NCBI RefSeq assembly: GCF_013170845.1
Contig: NZ_CP033367.1
Coordinates: 2,853,001-2,917,000, forward strand
DNA: 64,000 bases
Source of the DNA: Mesorhizobium loti R88b
GTDB taxonomy: Bacteria; Pseudomonadota; Alphaproteobacteria; Rhizobiales; Rhizobiaceae
Reading direction: 5' to 3'
Numbering within the stretch: the stretch's first letter is position 1; each line of letters opens with the position of its first letter. Below the pieces are notes generated by a model that saw only the letters and a list, made by a program, of their open reading frames with translations, was not told the DNA's origin and ran no database searches. A program made the translations under genes and the position numbers. Of this stretch, positions 9,428-18,017 are shown piece by piece.

Positions 9428-9751
9428 AATCGGCATCGGGAATGGCATCGGGCGGGGCAGGGATGGCCAGATGCCGCTGGGAAACACCGTCCCGCGATAG
9501 ATAATCAGCACAACGGCATTTTGAAGGTTTGCTGGCTTCTTGCCGTACCTCTGCCGCTTGCGGTCCTTTTGGCCGGAGTCCTCTGCTGGAGGTGTCGGCT
9601 TTTTTGTCTCGCCCTGGAACAGGCCTGATCTTTTCGTCCAGTTGAAGGAGATATCTTTTCGACCTGTGTACCAGGTGCCTGAGGCACCTGGGGTGCCTCA
9701 GGTAGCGCCCGAAATCATATTCAGCGTCAAAAAAGCGAAGCGGGATTGCGC
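9428..9751 (+). other. Intergenic region before the hydrolase/peptide-importer operon
   Basis: No supported gene. Around 9542-9607 an imperfect stem (GCCGTACCTC with GAGGTGTCGGC, large loop) followed by seven T could be a weak terminator for the acetyltransferase. Further on are the two alternative hairpins at 9671-9702, then the long palindrome at 9752. Confidence 0.45.
9671..9702 (+). repeat. Two mutually exclusive hairpins sharing one arm
   Basis: CCAGGTGCC (9671-9679) pairs with GGCACCTGG (9683-9691), while CCTGAGGCACC (9678-9688) pairs perfectly with GGTGCCTCAGG (9692-9702). The two stems compete for the same bases. This could be attenuator-like or simply a compound palindromic repeat. 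Confidence 0.6.
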
Positions 9752-9795
9752 CGCAAATGCTCTTGTTGTACGAACGTTCAACAAGAGCATTTGCG
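9752..9795. promoter_or_regulatory. 44-bp palindrome upstream of the CocE-type hydrolase (copy 1)
   Basis: Arms CGCAAATGCTCTTGTTG (9752-9768) and its exact reverse complement (9779-9795) flank a ten-base centre, TACGAACGTT, in which three further pairs match. It ends ten bases before the GTG at 9806. A second copy with the same core, CTTGTTG-(A/T)ACGA(A/T)CGT(A/T)-CAACAAG, lies at 21677-21718, nine bases before the start of the TMADH-like gene. Most likely an operator shared by both arms of the island, with the TetR product of 17248-17928 as candidate binder; an RNA hairpin role is also possible. Confidence 0.8.
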
Positions 9796-9805
9796 GGTAC
9801 CTGCC

Positions 9806-11815
9806 GTGGTACGAACCGAGTTTCCCGTTGCCGTCGAAACCGTCGATCCGCTGTGGATCACGCTGGCCGACGGCACCCGTATTGCCGCGACGCTGTGGCG
9901 TCCGCGCACCGAGGGCAAGGTGCCTGTCGTCGTCGAGATGGTGCCCTATCGCCGCCGTGACGGCACCGTTGCCCGCGACATCGACATCCATCCCTGGCTC
10001 GCCGGCCACGGCATTGCCTGCGCCCGCATAGACATTCGCGGCAGCGGCGATTCCGACGGTGACCTGGCCGACGAATATCTGCCGCGCGAACAGGAAGATG
10101 CCTGCGAGATCATCGCGCATCTCGCCGCACTTCCCTGGTGCAACGGCAATGTCGGCATGACCGGCATTTCCTGGGGCGGCTTCAACGCGCTGCAGGTCGC
10201 GGCGCGCCGGCCGCCGGCCCTGAAGGCGATCATCGCCAACTGCGCCACCGACGACCGCTACGCCGACGACATCCACTATATGGGCGGCGCGCTGCTGACC
10301 GAGCAGGAGATGTGGTCGAACTTCATGCTGGTGAAGAAGGCGATGGCGCCCGACCCGCAGATCGTCGGCGACGCCTGGCGCGCCATGTGGGAAAGCCGGC
10401 TTGCGGCGACGAGCTCGCTGTCGGAGGTCTGGCTCGCGCATCAGCGCCGCGACGATTACTGGCGGCAGGGCTCGGTCTGCGAGGATCATTCCGCGATCGA
10501 ATGCGCCGTCATGGCCGTCTGCGGCTGGGAGGACAGCTATTCCAACTTCGTGCCGCGCCTGCTCGAGCATCTGCCGGGGCCTAAGCTCGGCATCGTCGGG
10601 CCTTGGTCACATGCCTATCCCTGCCGCGGCGCGCCGGGGCCGCTGATCGGCTATCTGCAGGAGGTGCTGCGCTGGTGGCGTCACTGGCTCGTCGGCGAAG
10701 ACACCGGCATCATGAATGAGCCGCTCTACCGGGTCTGGGTGACGGGCGAGGAGCGGCCGCAGCCCTTCTATCTCCCCGACCATGCCGGAAGCTGGGCCGC
10801 CGAGGACCAATGGCCGTCGCCGCGCATCGAGCGCCGCGCGCTGCATCTGAACGCTGGCGGGTTGAGCAGTGAACCTGCACCGGGCGCGGTGCTTTCGGTA
10901 CAATCGCCCGCCACCGCCGGGCGCGATTGCGGCCGCTGGGGCGGCTATGGCGGCTCCTGTCCTGATATGCCCATCGACCAGCGCCGCGAAGACGGCATGG
11001 CGCTGTGCTTCGACACGCCAGCGCTCGACGACGACCTGATCTTGCTCGGCGCGGTTGAACTTGACCTACTCGTCAGCGTCGACCAGCCGCATGTCAATCT
11101 CGCCGCCCGGCTCTGCGATGTCTATCCCGACGGCACCTCGGCGCTGATGACCTATGGCGTGCTCAATCTCAGCCACCGCGACAGCCACGAGCACCCGACG
11201 CCGTGTCCCGTGGGAACGCCATTTCGCGTCAAGCTCAAGCTCAACGATTTCGCCCGCACGGTGCCCAAGGGCCATCGCATCCGGCTGGCGCTGGCCAACC
11301 AGCATTGGCCGATCCTGTGGCCGCAGCCGCATTTGTCGACGCTGTCGGTCGTAACCGGCGACAGCGCGGTGATGCTGCCGATGCGCCCGCCGTCACCTCG
11401 CGATCGCGACGTCCGCTTCGAGCCGGCCGAAACCGCGCCGCCGGTTCCGACCACGACATTGGACGAGGGATTTGATCGCCGCATCGTCACCGACGATGTC
11501 GGCTCGGGCGTGCAGACCATCGCGTTGAATTCAGACCATGGACGCCGGCGCTATGACGATCGCGCCATCACTGTCTCCTCGGCCAACAGCGACACGATGA
11601 GCATCAGCAGTGACGACCCGCTATCGGCAAAACTCGTCACCGAATATCGCTGGGCGATTGCCAGCGGCGAGGCCGACACCGAAGTGATCGCCGTGACCGA
11701 ACTGACGTCAGATGAAACGCATTTCAACCTGAGTTGGCGGCTCGAGGCGCGAGAACGGGGCACGCTCGTCCACAGCGCCTCGGCGACACGGCGCATCAGG
11801 CGCGATTTTGCCTGA
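9806..11815 (+). CDS. CocE/NonD-type (X-Pro dipeptidyl-peptidase S15 family) hydrolase
   Basis: Alpha/beta hydrolase of about 669 residues in the cocaine esterase / X-Pro dipeptidyl peptidase family, hydrolysing ester or amide bonds. The nucleophile is Ser122 in GMTGISWGGFNA; a likely acid is in VCGWEDSY and the His in GPWSHAYP. A C-terminal jelly-roll region (from about residue 330) carries the usual LDLLVSVDQPHVNLAARLCDVYPDG. The GTG at 9806 is preferred over a TTG at 9746 because the longer form would read through the palindrome, and because the start-to-palindrome spacing then matches that at 21667. No Shine-Dalgarno is evident. It leads a seven-gene rightward set with a peptide importer, suggesting an imported amide or dipeptide-like substrate. 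Confidence 0.88.
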   Translation: MVRTEFPVAVETVDPLWITLADGTRIAATLWRPRTEGKVPVVVEMVPYRRRDGTVARDIDIHPWLAGHGIACARIDIRGSGDSDGDLADEYLPREQEDACEIIAHLAALPWCNGNVGMTGISWGGFNALQVAARRPPALKAIIANCATDDRYADDIHYMGGALLTEQEMWSNFMLVKKAMAPDPQIVGDAWRAMWESRLAATSSLSEVWLAHQRRDDYWRQGSVCEDHSAIECAVMAVCGWEDSYSNFVPRLLEHLPGPKLGIVGPWSHAYPCRGAPGPLIGYLQEVLRWWRHWLVGEDTGIMNEPLYRVWVTGEERPQPFYLPDHAGSWAAEDQWPSPRIERRALHLNAGGLSSEPAPGAVLSVQSPATAGRDCGRWGGYGGSCPDMPIDQRREDGMALCFDTPALDDDLILLGAVELDLLVSVDQPHVNLAARLCDVYPDGTSALMTYGVLNLSHRDSHEHPTPCPVGTPFRVKLKLNDFARTVPKGHRIRLALANQHWPILWPQPHLSTLSVVTGDSAVMLPMRPPSPRDRDVRFEPAETAPPVPTTTLDEGFDRRIVTDDVGSGVQTIALNSDHGRRRYDDRAITVSSANSDTMSISSDDPLSAKLVTEYRWAIASGEADTEVIAVTELTSDETHFNLSWRLEARERGTLVHSASATRRIRRDFA

Positions 11816-11830
11816 GGGGAGGAGGAGACC

Positions 11831-12781
11831 ATGCTCGCATATGCAGTGAAGCGCATCGGTCTCGGCCTCCTGATCCTCATCCTCGTCATGATCGCCATGT
11901 ATGCGGCGGTCTTCCTGGTTCCCGGCGACCCGGCGACTGTCGCGCTCGGCCCGCGCGCCACGCCGGAACTGAAGCGGCTGCTGATCGAACGCATGGGGCT
12001 CGACCAGCCGGTGTGGTGGCAGATCATCGAATTCTTCCGCAACGCGCTGACCGGCAATCTCGGCTACGACGTCTGGTCGAACCGGCCGGTCTCGACGCTG
12101 GTGCTGGAGGCGCTGCCGAACACGCTGATCCTCGGCCTGACCGCGCTTGCCGTAGCTCTCCTCATCGGCGTGCCGCTCGGCTGCCTGTCGGTGATGCGGC
12201 GCGGCACGGCGGCCGATGCCGTCATCGGCGTGCTTTCGGTCGGCGTCATTGCCGTGCCGTCCTTCGTCGTCGCCATCTATTCGCTGCTGCTGTTTGCGGT
12301 CACGCTGCGCTGGCTGCCGGCGATCGGCGCCGGCGAGGCCGGCGACTTCGTCAGCCAGGCCAAGGCGCTGGTCATGCCGGCGGCGGCGATCGCGCTCGGC
12401 TGGATCGGCTACATCGCCCGCATGGTGCGCGCCTCGATGATGGAGGTGATGGGCGAGCCGCATATCCGCACGGCGCGCTCGTTTGGTCTGCCCGAGTGGA
12501 AGATCGTCTCCAAATACGCGTTGCGCATCGCCATCATCCCGACCATCTCGCTGGTCGCCGTCGGGCTCGGCAGCATCCTGTCCAGCGCCGTCTTCGTCGA
12601 GGCGGTGTTTGCTCGGCCCGGCATCGGCAAGCTGATCACCGACGCCGTCAATACCCGCAACTATCCGGTGGTCATGGGCACGGTGCTGATCATGACGGCC
12701 ATCTATGTCTCCATCACCATTGCCGCCGATCTGCTGATCGCGCGGCTCGACCCGAGGGTGCGCGATGTCTTCCGTGGCTGA
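11831..12781 (+). CDS. DppB/OppB-type ABC transporter permease
   Basis: Inner-membrane permease of 316 residues. The N-terminus MLAYAVKRIGLGLLILILVM is the standard first membrane helix of DppB proteins, and the conserved cytoplasmic loop with PGIGKLITDAV lies near the C-terminus. GGAGGAG at 11819-11825 precedes the ATG. The gene follows the hydrolase by 15 bases and overlaps the next permease by 17. With the DppC, DppD, DppF and binding-protein genes it forms a complete peptide/nickel-type importer. Confidence 0.95.
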   Translation: MLAYAVKRIGLGLLILILVMIAMYAAVFLVPGDPATVALGPRATPELKRLLIERMGLDQPVWWQIIEFFRNALTGNLGYDVWSNRPVSTLVLEALPNTLILGLTALAVALLIGVPLGCLSVMRRGTAADAVIGVLSVGVIAVPSFVVAIYSLLLFAVTLRWLPAIGAGEAGDFVSQAKALVMPAAAIALGWIGYIARMVRASMMEVMGEPHIRTARSFGLPEWKIVSKYALRIAIIPTISLVAVGLGSILSSAVFVEAVFARPGIGKLITDAVNTRNYPVVMGTVLIMTAIYVSITIAADLLIARLDPRVRDVFRG

Positions 12782-13652
12782 GGCCTCCCTGTCCACGCCC
12801 GATCGACAACGGTTCGCGCTGCTGCGCGCACTGCTTGCCGATCCGTTCACTTGCGTGGCGTTGATCCTGGTCACCGGCTTCCTCGTCACCGCTGTCTTCG
12901 CGCCGTTTCTGGCGCCCTATTCGCCGGTCAAGATCGACGTGCTGCACAAGCTGCAGCCACCATCGATGGAGCATTGGTTCGGCACCGATCATCTCGGCCG
13001 CGATCTCTTGTCGCGCGTTATCTATGGCGCGCGCACGGCGCTGACGATCGCCATCGTGTCGGTGGCGATTGCCGGCGCCATCGGACTGATCCTTGGTCTC
13101 ATCGCCGGCTACGGCCCGCGCTGGCTCGACGCCATCCTGGTGCTCAGTTTCGACAGCCTGAATTCGCTGCCGATGATCATGTTCGCGCTCGCCATCATCA
13201 CCGTGCTCGGCGCCGGCACCGGCACGCTGATCATCGTCATCGCCGCGACCTCATTCCCGAGCTATGCCCGGCTGATCCGGGCGCAGACGCTGGCGCTGAA
13301 GAACAGCGACTACATCCTCGCCGAGCGCCTGATCGATGCCAGTGCGGCGCGCATCATCTTCATCCATCTTCTGCCCAATGTGGTGGGACCGCTGATCATC
13401 CTTTTGTCGATGGACATTCCGGTCGTCATCATGGTCGAGGCTGGCCTGAGCTTCCTTGGCCTAGGTGTCCGGCCACCGACGCCATCCTGGGGCTCGATCC
13501 TCTATGACGGCTACACCTCGATCCGCTCGGCCCCCTTCATGGTCATCTTCGGAGGCCTGCCACTGGTGCTCGCCACGCTCGGCTTCACCTTTCTCGGTGA
13601 AGGCCTGCGCGACTATCTCGACCCACGGCTGCAATTGCGGAGGCCGGCATGA
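12765..13652 (+). CDS. DppC/OppC-type ABC transporter permease
   Basis: Second permease, 295 residues. It shows the DppC hallmarks: a first helix after a short cytoplasmic N-terminus, then HWFGTDHLGRDLLSRVIYGAR, and the loop AGLSFLGLGVRPPTPSWG near the C-terminus. The start lies inside the end of dppB-like gene (17-bp overlap) and its stop overlaps the ATG of the ATPase gene (ATGA), so expression is probably coupled. It partners the DppB-type protein in the membrane. Confidence 0.95.
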   Translation: MSSVAEASLSTPDRQRFALLRALLADPFTCVALILVTGFLVTAVFAPFLAPYSPVKIDVLHKLQPPSMEHWFGTDHLGRDLLSRVIYGARTALTIAIVSVAIAGAIGLILGLIAGYGPRWLDAILVLSFDSLNSLPMIMFALAIITVLGAGTGTLIIVIAATSFPSYARLIRAQTLALKNSDYILAERLIDASAARIIFIHLLPNVVGPLIILLSMDIPVVIMVEAGLSFLGLGVRPPTPSWGSILYDGYTSIRSAPFMVIFGGLPLVLATLGFTFLGEGLRDYLDPRLQLRRPA

Positions 13653-14614
13653 GCGGTTCACTCGCCGCCAGCGATCTCAGCGTCCGCTACGAGACGCCGC
13701 ATGGCGCGGTGCATGCTCTGCGCCACGTCGACATCGAGGCGCATCCGGGCGAGGTCATCGGCATTGTCGGCGAGAGCGGCTGTGGCAAGTCCACGCTGGT
13801 CACCGCTCTGGCCAATCTGTTGCCGGCTAACGCCCGCGTCGACGGATCGATCCGTTACAACGGCGTAGACCTGGCCAAGCTCGACGCGCACCGCCAGCGC
13901 CTGCTGCGCGGCGACGAGATCGCGCTGGTCAGCCAGGATCCGATGACGGCGTTCAACCCGGTGCTGACCATCGGCGACCAGCTCGTCGATTTCCAGCACC
14001 ACCGCAAGGACCTTGGCCGGGCGCAGAAGCGGGCGCGCATCGCCGCCATGCTTGGCCGCGTCGGCATCGCCGACGCCGAACGGCGCATGCAGAGCTATCC
14101 TCATGAACTCTCCGGCGGCATGCGCCAGCGCGTCGCCATTGCCGCCGCTTTGTTGACCGATCCCGGCCTGCTCATCGCCGACGAACCGACAACGGCGCTC
14201 GATGTCACCATGGAAGCGCAGATCATCCATCTGCTGCGCGAACTGCGGCGCGAGTATAACGGCATCATCATCGTCATCTCGCATCATCTCGGCGTCATCG
14301 CCGAACTCTGCGACCGGGTCTATGTCATGTATGCCGGCGAGGTGGTCGAAGGCGGCGAGGTCGACACCATCTTCCACGATGCGCGCCACCCCTATACCCA
14401 AGCGTTGCTCGCCTGCGACCCCGCCCGTTTCCATGAGCGGCTGGACAGGCTGCCGACCATTCCGGGCTCGTTGCCCAATTTGACCCAGCCGCCGTCGGGA
14501 TGCGTCTACGCACCGCGCTGCGACCGCGCCTTCGCACCGTGCGGCTCCATTGCTCCACCGCTGGTGAAACTCGCCGATGCCCATGTCGCGCGCTGCCATG
14601 CGGTGACGCCATGA
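13649..14614 (+). CDS. DppD/OppD-type ABC transporter ATPase
   Basis: ATPase of 321 residues. Walker A is GESGCGKST, the signature is [15 protein letters not shown], Walker B is [12 protein letters not shown]. The C-terminal oligopeptide-transporter extension carries the cysteine-containing segment [14 protein letters not shown], typical of the Fe-S-like cysteines in OppD/DppD proteins. Both ends overlap neighbours by four bases (ATGA), showing a tightly coupled operon. It would form a heterodimer with the DppF-type ATPase downstream. Confidence 0.95.
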   Translation: MSGSLAASDLSVRYETPHGAVHALRHVDIEAHPGEVIGIVGESGCGKSTLVTALANLLPANARVDGSIRYNGVDLAKLDAHRQRLLRGDEIALVSQDPMTAFNPVLTIGDQLVDFQHHRKDLGRAQKRARIAAMLGRVGIADAERRMQSYPHELSGGMRQRVAIAAALLTDPGLLIADEPTTALDVTMEAQIIHLLRELRREYNGIIIVISHHLGVIAELCDRVYVMYAGEVVEGGEVDTIFHDARHPYTQALLACDPARFHERLDRLPTIPGSLPNLTQPPSGCVYAPRCDRAFAPCGSIAPPLVKLADAHVARCHAVTP

Positions 14615-15639
14615 GCCCGCTGCTTGCCGTGGAAGACCTCTCTGTGAGCTTCGCTCGTGGCGGCTTGCTCAACCGGCTGATCAATCCGTTCCCGCTGCCC
14701 GGCTTCAACGTCATCGACGGCGTGACGCTGTCGCTGATGCCGGGCGAGACGCTCGGGCTGGTGGGCGAATCCGGCTCGGGCAAGACGACGCTGGCCCGCA
14801 CCATCCTAGGCCTTATCAGGGCCGCCGCCGGCCGCATCATCTTCGAGGGTAGGGACGTGGCGACGCCTGCCGATTTCCGCGCCATGCGGCGGCGCTCGGC
14901 GATGATGTTCCAGGATCCGGTGGCATCGCTCAGCCCGCGCCTGCGCATAGGCACGCTGCTCACCGAACCGCAAATCATCCAGGGCCTGCCGATGCCGGAT
15001 CGCCGCGCTGCCGCCAAGGCACTGCTGGCGCTGGTCGGGTTGCCGGCCTCCTTCGTCGACCGCTTTCCGCACGAGCTGTCGGGCGGACAGGCGCGCCGCG
15101 TTGGCGTTGCGCGGGCTTTGGCAATGAAGCCGCATCTTCTGCTCGCCGACGAGCCGACCGCAGGCCTCGATGTCTCGGTGCAGGGTGATGTGCTGAACCT
15201 CATCGGTGAACTGAAGCGCGAGCTCGGTTTCGCCGCCATGATCGTCACCCACAACCTGGCGATGATCCGCCATGTCAGCGATCGGCTGGCCATCATGTAT
15301 CTGGGACGGCTGGTCGAGACGGGGCCGACGCAGGAGGTTTTCTCCGCGCCGATGCATCCCTATACCGCGACGCTGATACAGTCCGAGCCTATTCCCGATC
15401 CGCGCCGGCGCAGCCACAACCCTGCCGTCACCGGCGAGATCCCGAGCGTGTTCCGGCGGCCTTCGGGCTGCGAGTTTCACACGCGCTGCCCGATCGCGCG
15501 CGACCGTTGCAAGACCGAGGCGCCAGCCTATCGGCCGATGGGCGCCGATCGCATGGTGCGCTGCCATTTCCCGCTGGAGACAGGCGGGCAAGAACGGGAA
15601 GCCTTCTCACGTGCTTCCACAAATCAAAGGGGAAATTGA
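14611..15639 (+). CDS. DppF/OppF-type ABC transporter ATPase
   Basis: ATPase of 342 residues. Walker A is GESGSGKTT, signature LSGGQARRVGVARAL, Walker B LLLADEPTAGLD, then the C-terminal oligopeptide extension with CEFHTRCPIARDRC. ATG 14611 overlaps the upstream stop and starts at the family's usual N-terminus [14 protein letters not shown]; a longer in-frame reading would only overlap the DppD gene. The stop (15639) is one base before the ATG of the binding-protein gene, so all transporter genes read as one unit. Confidence 0.95.
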   Translation: MSPLLAVEDLSVSFARGGLLNRLINPFPLPGFNVIDGVTLSLMPGETLGLVGESGSGKTTLARTILGLIRAAAGRIIFEGRDVATPADFRAMRRRSAMMFQDPVASLSPRLRIGTLLTEPQIIQGLPMPDRRAAAKALLALVGLPASFVDRFPHELSGGQARRVGVARALAMKPHLLLADEPTAGLDVSVQGDVLNLIGELKRELGFAAMIVTHNLAMIRHVSDRLAIMYLGRLVETGPTQEVFSAPMHPYTATLIQSEPIPDPRRRSHNPAVTGEIPSVFRRPSGCEFHTRCPIARDRCKTEAPAYRPMGADRMVRCHFPLETGGQEREAFSRASTNQRGN

Positions 15640-15640
15640 C

Positions 15641-17203
15641 ATGACAGAATGGTCCATCAACAGACGTGCATTCCTGAAAGCGGCCGGCGCACTAGGCGCC
15701 GGCGTGGCGATGAAGCCGGGCTTTGCCTGGTCGGCCGCCGGCGACACGTTGCGCATTCGCATGGAGGGCGATCTGCAGTGCCTCGATCCGGCCTTCATGA
15801 ATGGCGGCATCGAGGATGTCATGATGCGCGGCATCTATGTCTCGCTCAACCATTTCGGCGACATCCGCAAGGGCTCGCCCTGGTCGCTGTGGGGCGCGGA
15901 AAAGCTTGAACAGAAAGACCCCAAGACCATCGCCTTCACGCTGATCGACGGGTTGAAATGGTCTGGTGGATTCGGCGCGGTCACCGCTGACGACGTAAAA
16001 TTCTCGTTCGAGCGCATCGCCGACAAGGCGCTGGCATCGCCGTGGGCCTACCAGTTCGAGAAACTCGATCGCGTCGAGGTGGTCGATGCGCGCAACGGCA
16101 TCATCCATCTGAAAGAACCCTACCAGCCGATCTTCGTCACCAGCCTGCCTTACTATGGCGGCCACATCATCAGCCGCGCCGGCACCGAGAAGGCGGGCGG
16201 CAAGTTCACCACGCAGCCGCCGGCGACCTGCGGTCCCTATCTCTTCTCGGACTGGCAGCAGAAGCAGAAGGTGACGCTGACCGCCAATCCGGATTGGCCG
16301 GGACCGAAGCCGGATTTCTCAAAGGTCGAAATCTATGTCGTGTCGGACGATCAGGCAGCGCAACTCGCCTACGAGGCCGATGCCTTCGACTACACCAAGA
16401 TCGCGATTTCGGCGACCAAGGCGGTCAAGGCCAGCCCACCCGCCGACACGACCCTGATCGAGGCGCAATCGACCCGCTATGTCTGGTTGACCATCAACAT
16501 GCTGAGCCCACGCCTCAAGGATTTGAAGGTCCGCCAGGCGGTGCAGTATGGCGTCGATGTCGGGCAGGTTCTCACCGGCGTTTATGACGACCTCACCAAG
16601 CGCTCCACCGGTGTCGTCCAGCCTGGCACGAAGTTCGCTCGTGCCAGCAATCTGATCGCGTCGCCCGACTATGAGAAGTCGATCGCGTTGCTTAAGGAAG
16701 CAGGTGTCGGCGATCTGTCGCTGACCTTGACAGTGATGAACGATTCCATCCGCACAGCCACAGCACAGATCATCCAGGCCAGTCTCGAACAGGCCGGCAT
16801 CAACGTCGAAATCCAGCCTTATGACGAGGCTGCCTTCTGGGGCGTTGGCGACAAGACGCAGGGCGATGGCTACAAGAATATCGACCTGGCGCTGATGGAT
16901 TTCGCCGGCGGCATCGATCCTTCCGAAAACCTGGTCTGGTTCCGCCCCGACCAGATCGGCGCCTACAATTGGTCCGGCTTCGACAGCCCCGAATTCGAGA
17001 CCAGCTACCAGCAATTGGTGGCCGAAAGCGACGATACCAAGCGCATCGCGCTGTCCAACCGCATGGAGGATCTGATGGAGCAGTCCGGCGGTTTCGTCTT
17101 CATCTGCCACCAGCCGCTGGTCGCCATCCACAAGACGGCTTTCGAGCCGGTCATCTATCCCGATGGCCATCCCAATCCGGTGCTGTTCAAGAAGAAGGCG
17201 TGA
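15641..17203 (+). CDS. Peptide-type (DppA/SBP_bac_5) substrate-binding protein, Tat-exported
   Basis: Periplasmic receptor of 520 residues, family 5 extracellular solute-binding protein. The N-terminus has a twin-arginine signal (INRRAFLKAAGALGAGVAM). AAAGGGGA lies eight bases before ATG 15641. Conserved features include the segment with FVTSLPYYGG, TCGPYLFSDW (the G-T/C-G-P-Y motif) and VRQAVQYGVDV. It delivers the ligand to the DppBCDF-type complex encoded upstream. The ligand could be a di- or oligopeptide or another amide or betaine conjugate; the hydrolase co-encoded in this operon would act on it in the cytoplasm. Confidence 0.94.
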   Translation: MTEWSINRRAFLKAAGALGAGVAMKPGFAWSAAGDTLRIRMEGDLQCLDPAFMNGGIEDVMMRGIYVSLNHFGDIRKGSPWSLWGAEKLEQKDPKTIAFTLIDGLKWSGGFGAVTADDVKFSFERIADKALASPWAYQFEKLDRVEVVDARNGIIHLKEPYQPIFVTSLPYYGGHIISRAGTEKAGGKFTTQPPATCGPYLFSDWQQKQKVTLTANPDWPGPKPDFSKVEIYVVSDDQAAQLAYEADAFDYTKIAISATKAVKASPPADTTLIEAQSTRYVWLTINMLSPRLKDLKVRQAVQYGVDVGQVLTGVYDDLTKRSTGVVQPGTKFARASNLIASPDYEKSIALLKEAGVGDLSLTLTVMNDSIRTATAQIIQASLEQAGINVEIQPYDEAAFWGVGDKTQGDGYKNIDLALMDFAGGIDPSENLVWFRPDQIGAYNWSGFDSPEFETSYQQLVAESDDTKRIALSNRMEDLMEQSGGFVFICHQPLVAIHKTAFEPVIYPDGHPNPVLFKKKA

Positions 17204-17247
17204 TCCCTTCCGTGGACAGGAAGGGCGCAATCGATTAGCTGAGGTCC

Positions 17248-17928
17248 ATGACGGAAGCCCAACCAGACGGTGCAAAAAGGAAGCGCGGCGCGAAGAAGGC
17301 TCCGCCGCGCTTCAGCCGCGAACAGGCTGACGTGCGCCGCTCCATGCTGATCGAAGCGGCGACGCGCTGCCTGTCGGTCGGCGGTATCGGCGCCTTCACC
17401 ATCGATCGCATCTGCAAGGAGGCTGGCGTCTCGCGCGGCCTCATCAACCACCATTTCGAAAGCCTCGACGGGCTGCTGGTCGAGGTCTACAAATCCTCGC
17501 TCTATGCCAGCGTCAACAACCAGATCGCCGAAGCCAAGCGCCGCCGCGCCGAAACATCGGACTGGTCGCCGCAGGCAGCCCTTGCCGCCCTGGTGCATTC
17601 CAACTTTTCACCGGAGTATTTCAGCCGCGAGAACCTGCTGATCTGGCTGTCGCTGTGGGGCGAGATCGCCGTCAATCCGCGCCTTAAGGCGGCGCACCGC
17701 GAACTCTACGATGCCTATCGGGCGGAGCTTGCCGAGGACATCGCCGCAGTCGCGGTGCCGCGCGGCAGGCACGTCGATGCTCCGGCGCTGGCCCGCAATT
17801 TCATCGCGCTTGTCGATGGGCTGTGGCTGGAGTGGTGTCTTGATGAAAGCGTTGTGACGCCACAGGGGGCGGAGGCGGCGGGGTTTGAGATGCTCGAGGC
17901 GCAGGTGGGGCCTTTGCGGGGCGAGTAA
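17248..17928 (+). CDS. TetR-family regulator, BetI-like
   Basis: Regulator of 226 residues. After a basic N-terminal tail, residues about 32-80 form the TetR helix-turn-helix (LIEAATRCLSVGGIGAFTID, then RICKEAGVSRGLINHHFES). The rest is a helical ligand-binding domain with FIALVDGLWLEWCLDE near the end, which resembles the BetI subgroup. It is the last gene of the rightward arm and faces the MttB-like gene. No other regulator lies inside the 9.8-26.5 kb island, so it is the natural candidate to bind the palindromes at 9752 and 21677. That link is inference. Confidence 0.9.
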   Translation: MTEAQPDGAKRKRGAKKAPPRFSREQADVRRSMLIEAATRCLSVGGIGAFTIDRICKEAGVSRGLINHHFESLDGLLVEVYKSSLYASVNNQIAEAKRRRAETSDWSPQAALAALVHSNFSPEYFSRENLLIWLSLWGEIAVNPRLKAAHRELYDAYRAELAEDIAAVAVPRGRHVDAPALARNFIALVDGLWLEWCLDESVVTPQGAEAAGFEMLEAQVGPLRGE

Positions 17929-17949
17929 CGATTGCAGGTCGGCGCTGCA

Positions 17950-17981
17950 CCCCCCTCTGCCCTGCCGGGCAGAGAGGGGGG
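17950..17981. terminator. Probable bidirectional terminator between convergent genes
   Basis: CCCCCCTCTGCCC pairs with GGGCAGA-GA-GGGGGG around a short loop (one two-base bulge). It lies between the 3' ends of the TetR gene and the MttB-like gene. There is no strong T-run, so factor-independent action is uncertain. Confidence 0.5.
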
Positions 17982-18017
17982 CTCGTGCTGACCTCGAAAA
18001 TCAGCTTCGCCCCCTCA

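Noticed and set aside
9752..9795. Palindrome as a transposon end or CRISPR-like repeat
   Set aside because: Only two copies exist, each at the start of a gene of the same island, with no transposase, target duplication or regular spacing.
17950..17981. C/G-rich hairpin as a confident intrinsic terminator
   Set aside because: The stem is strong but no T-run follows on either strand, so it is kept only as a low-confidence terminator.
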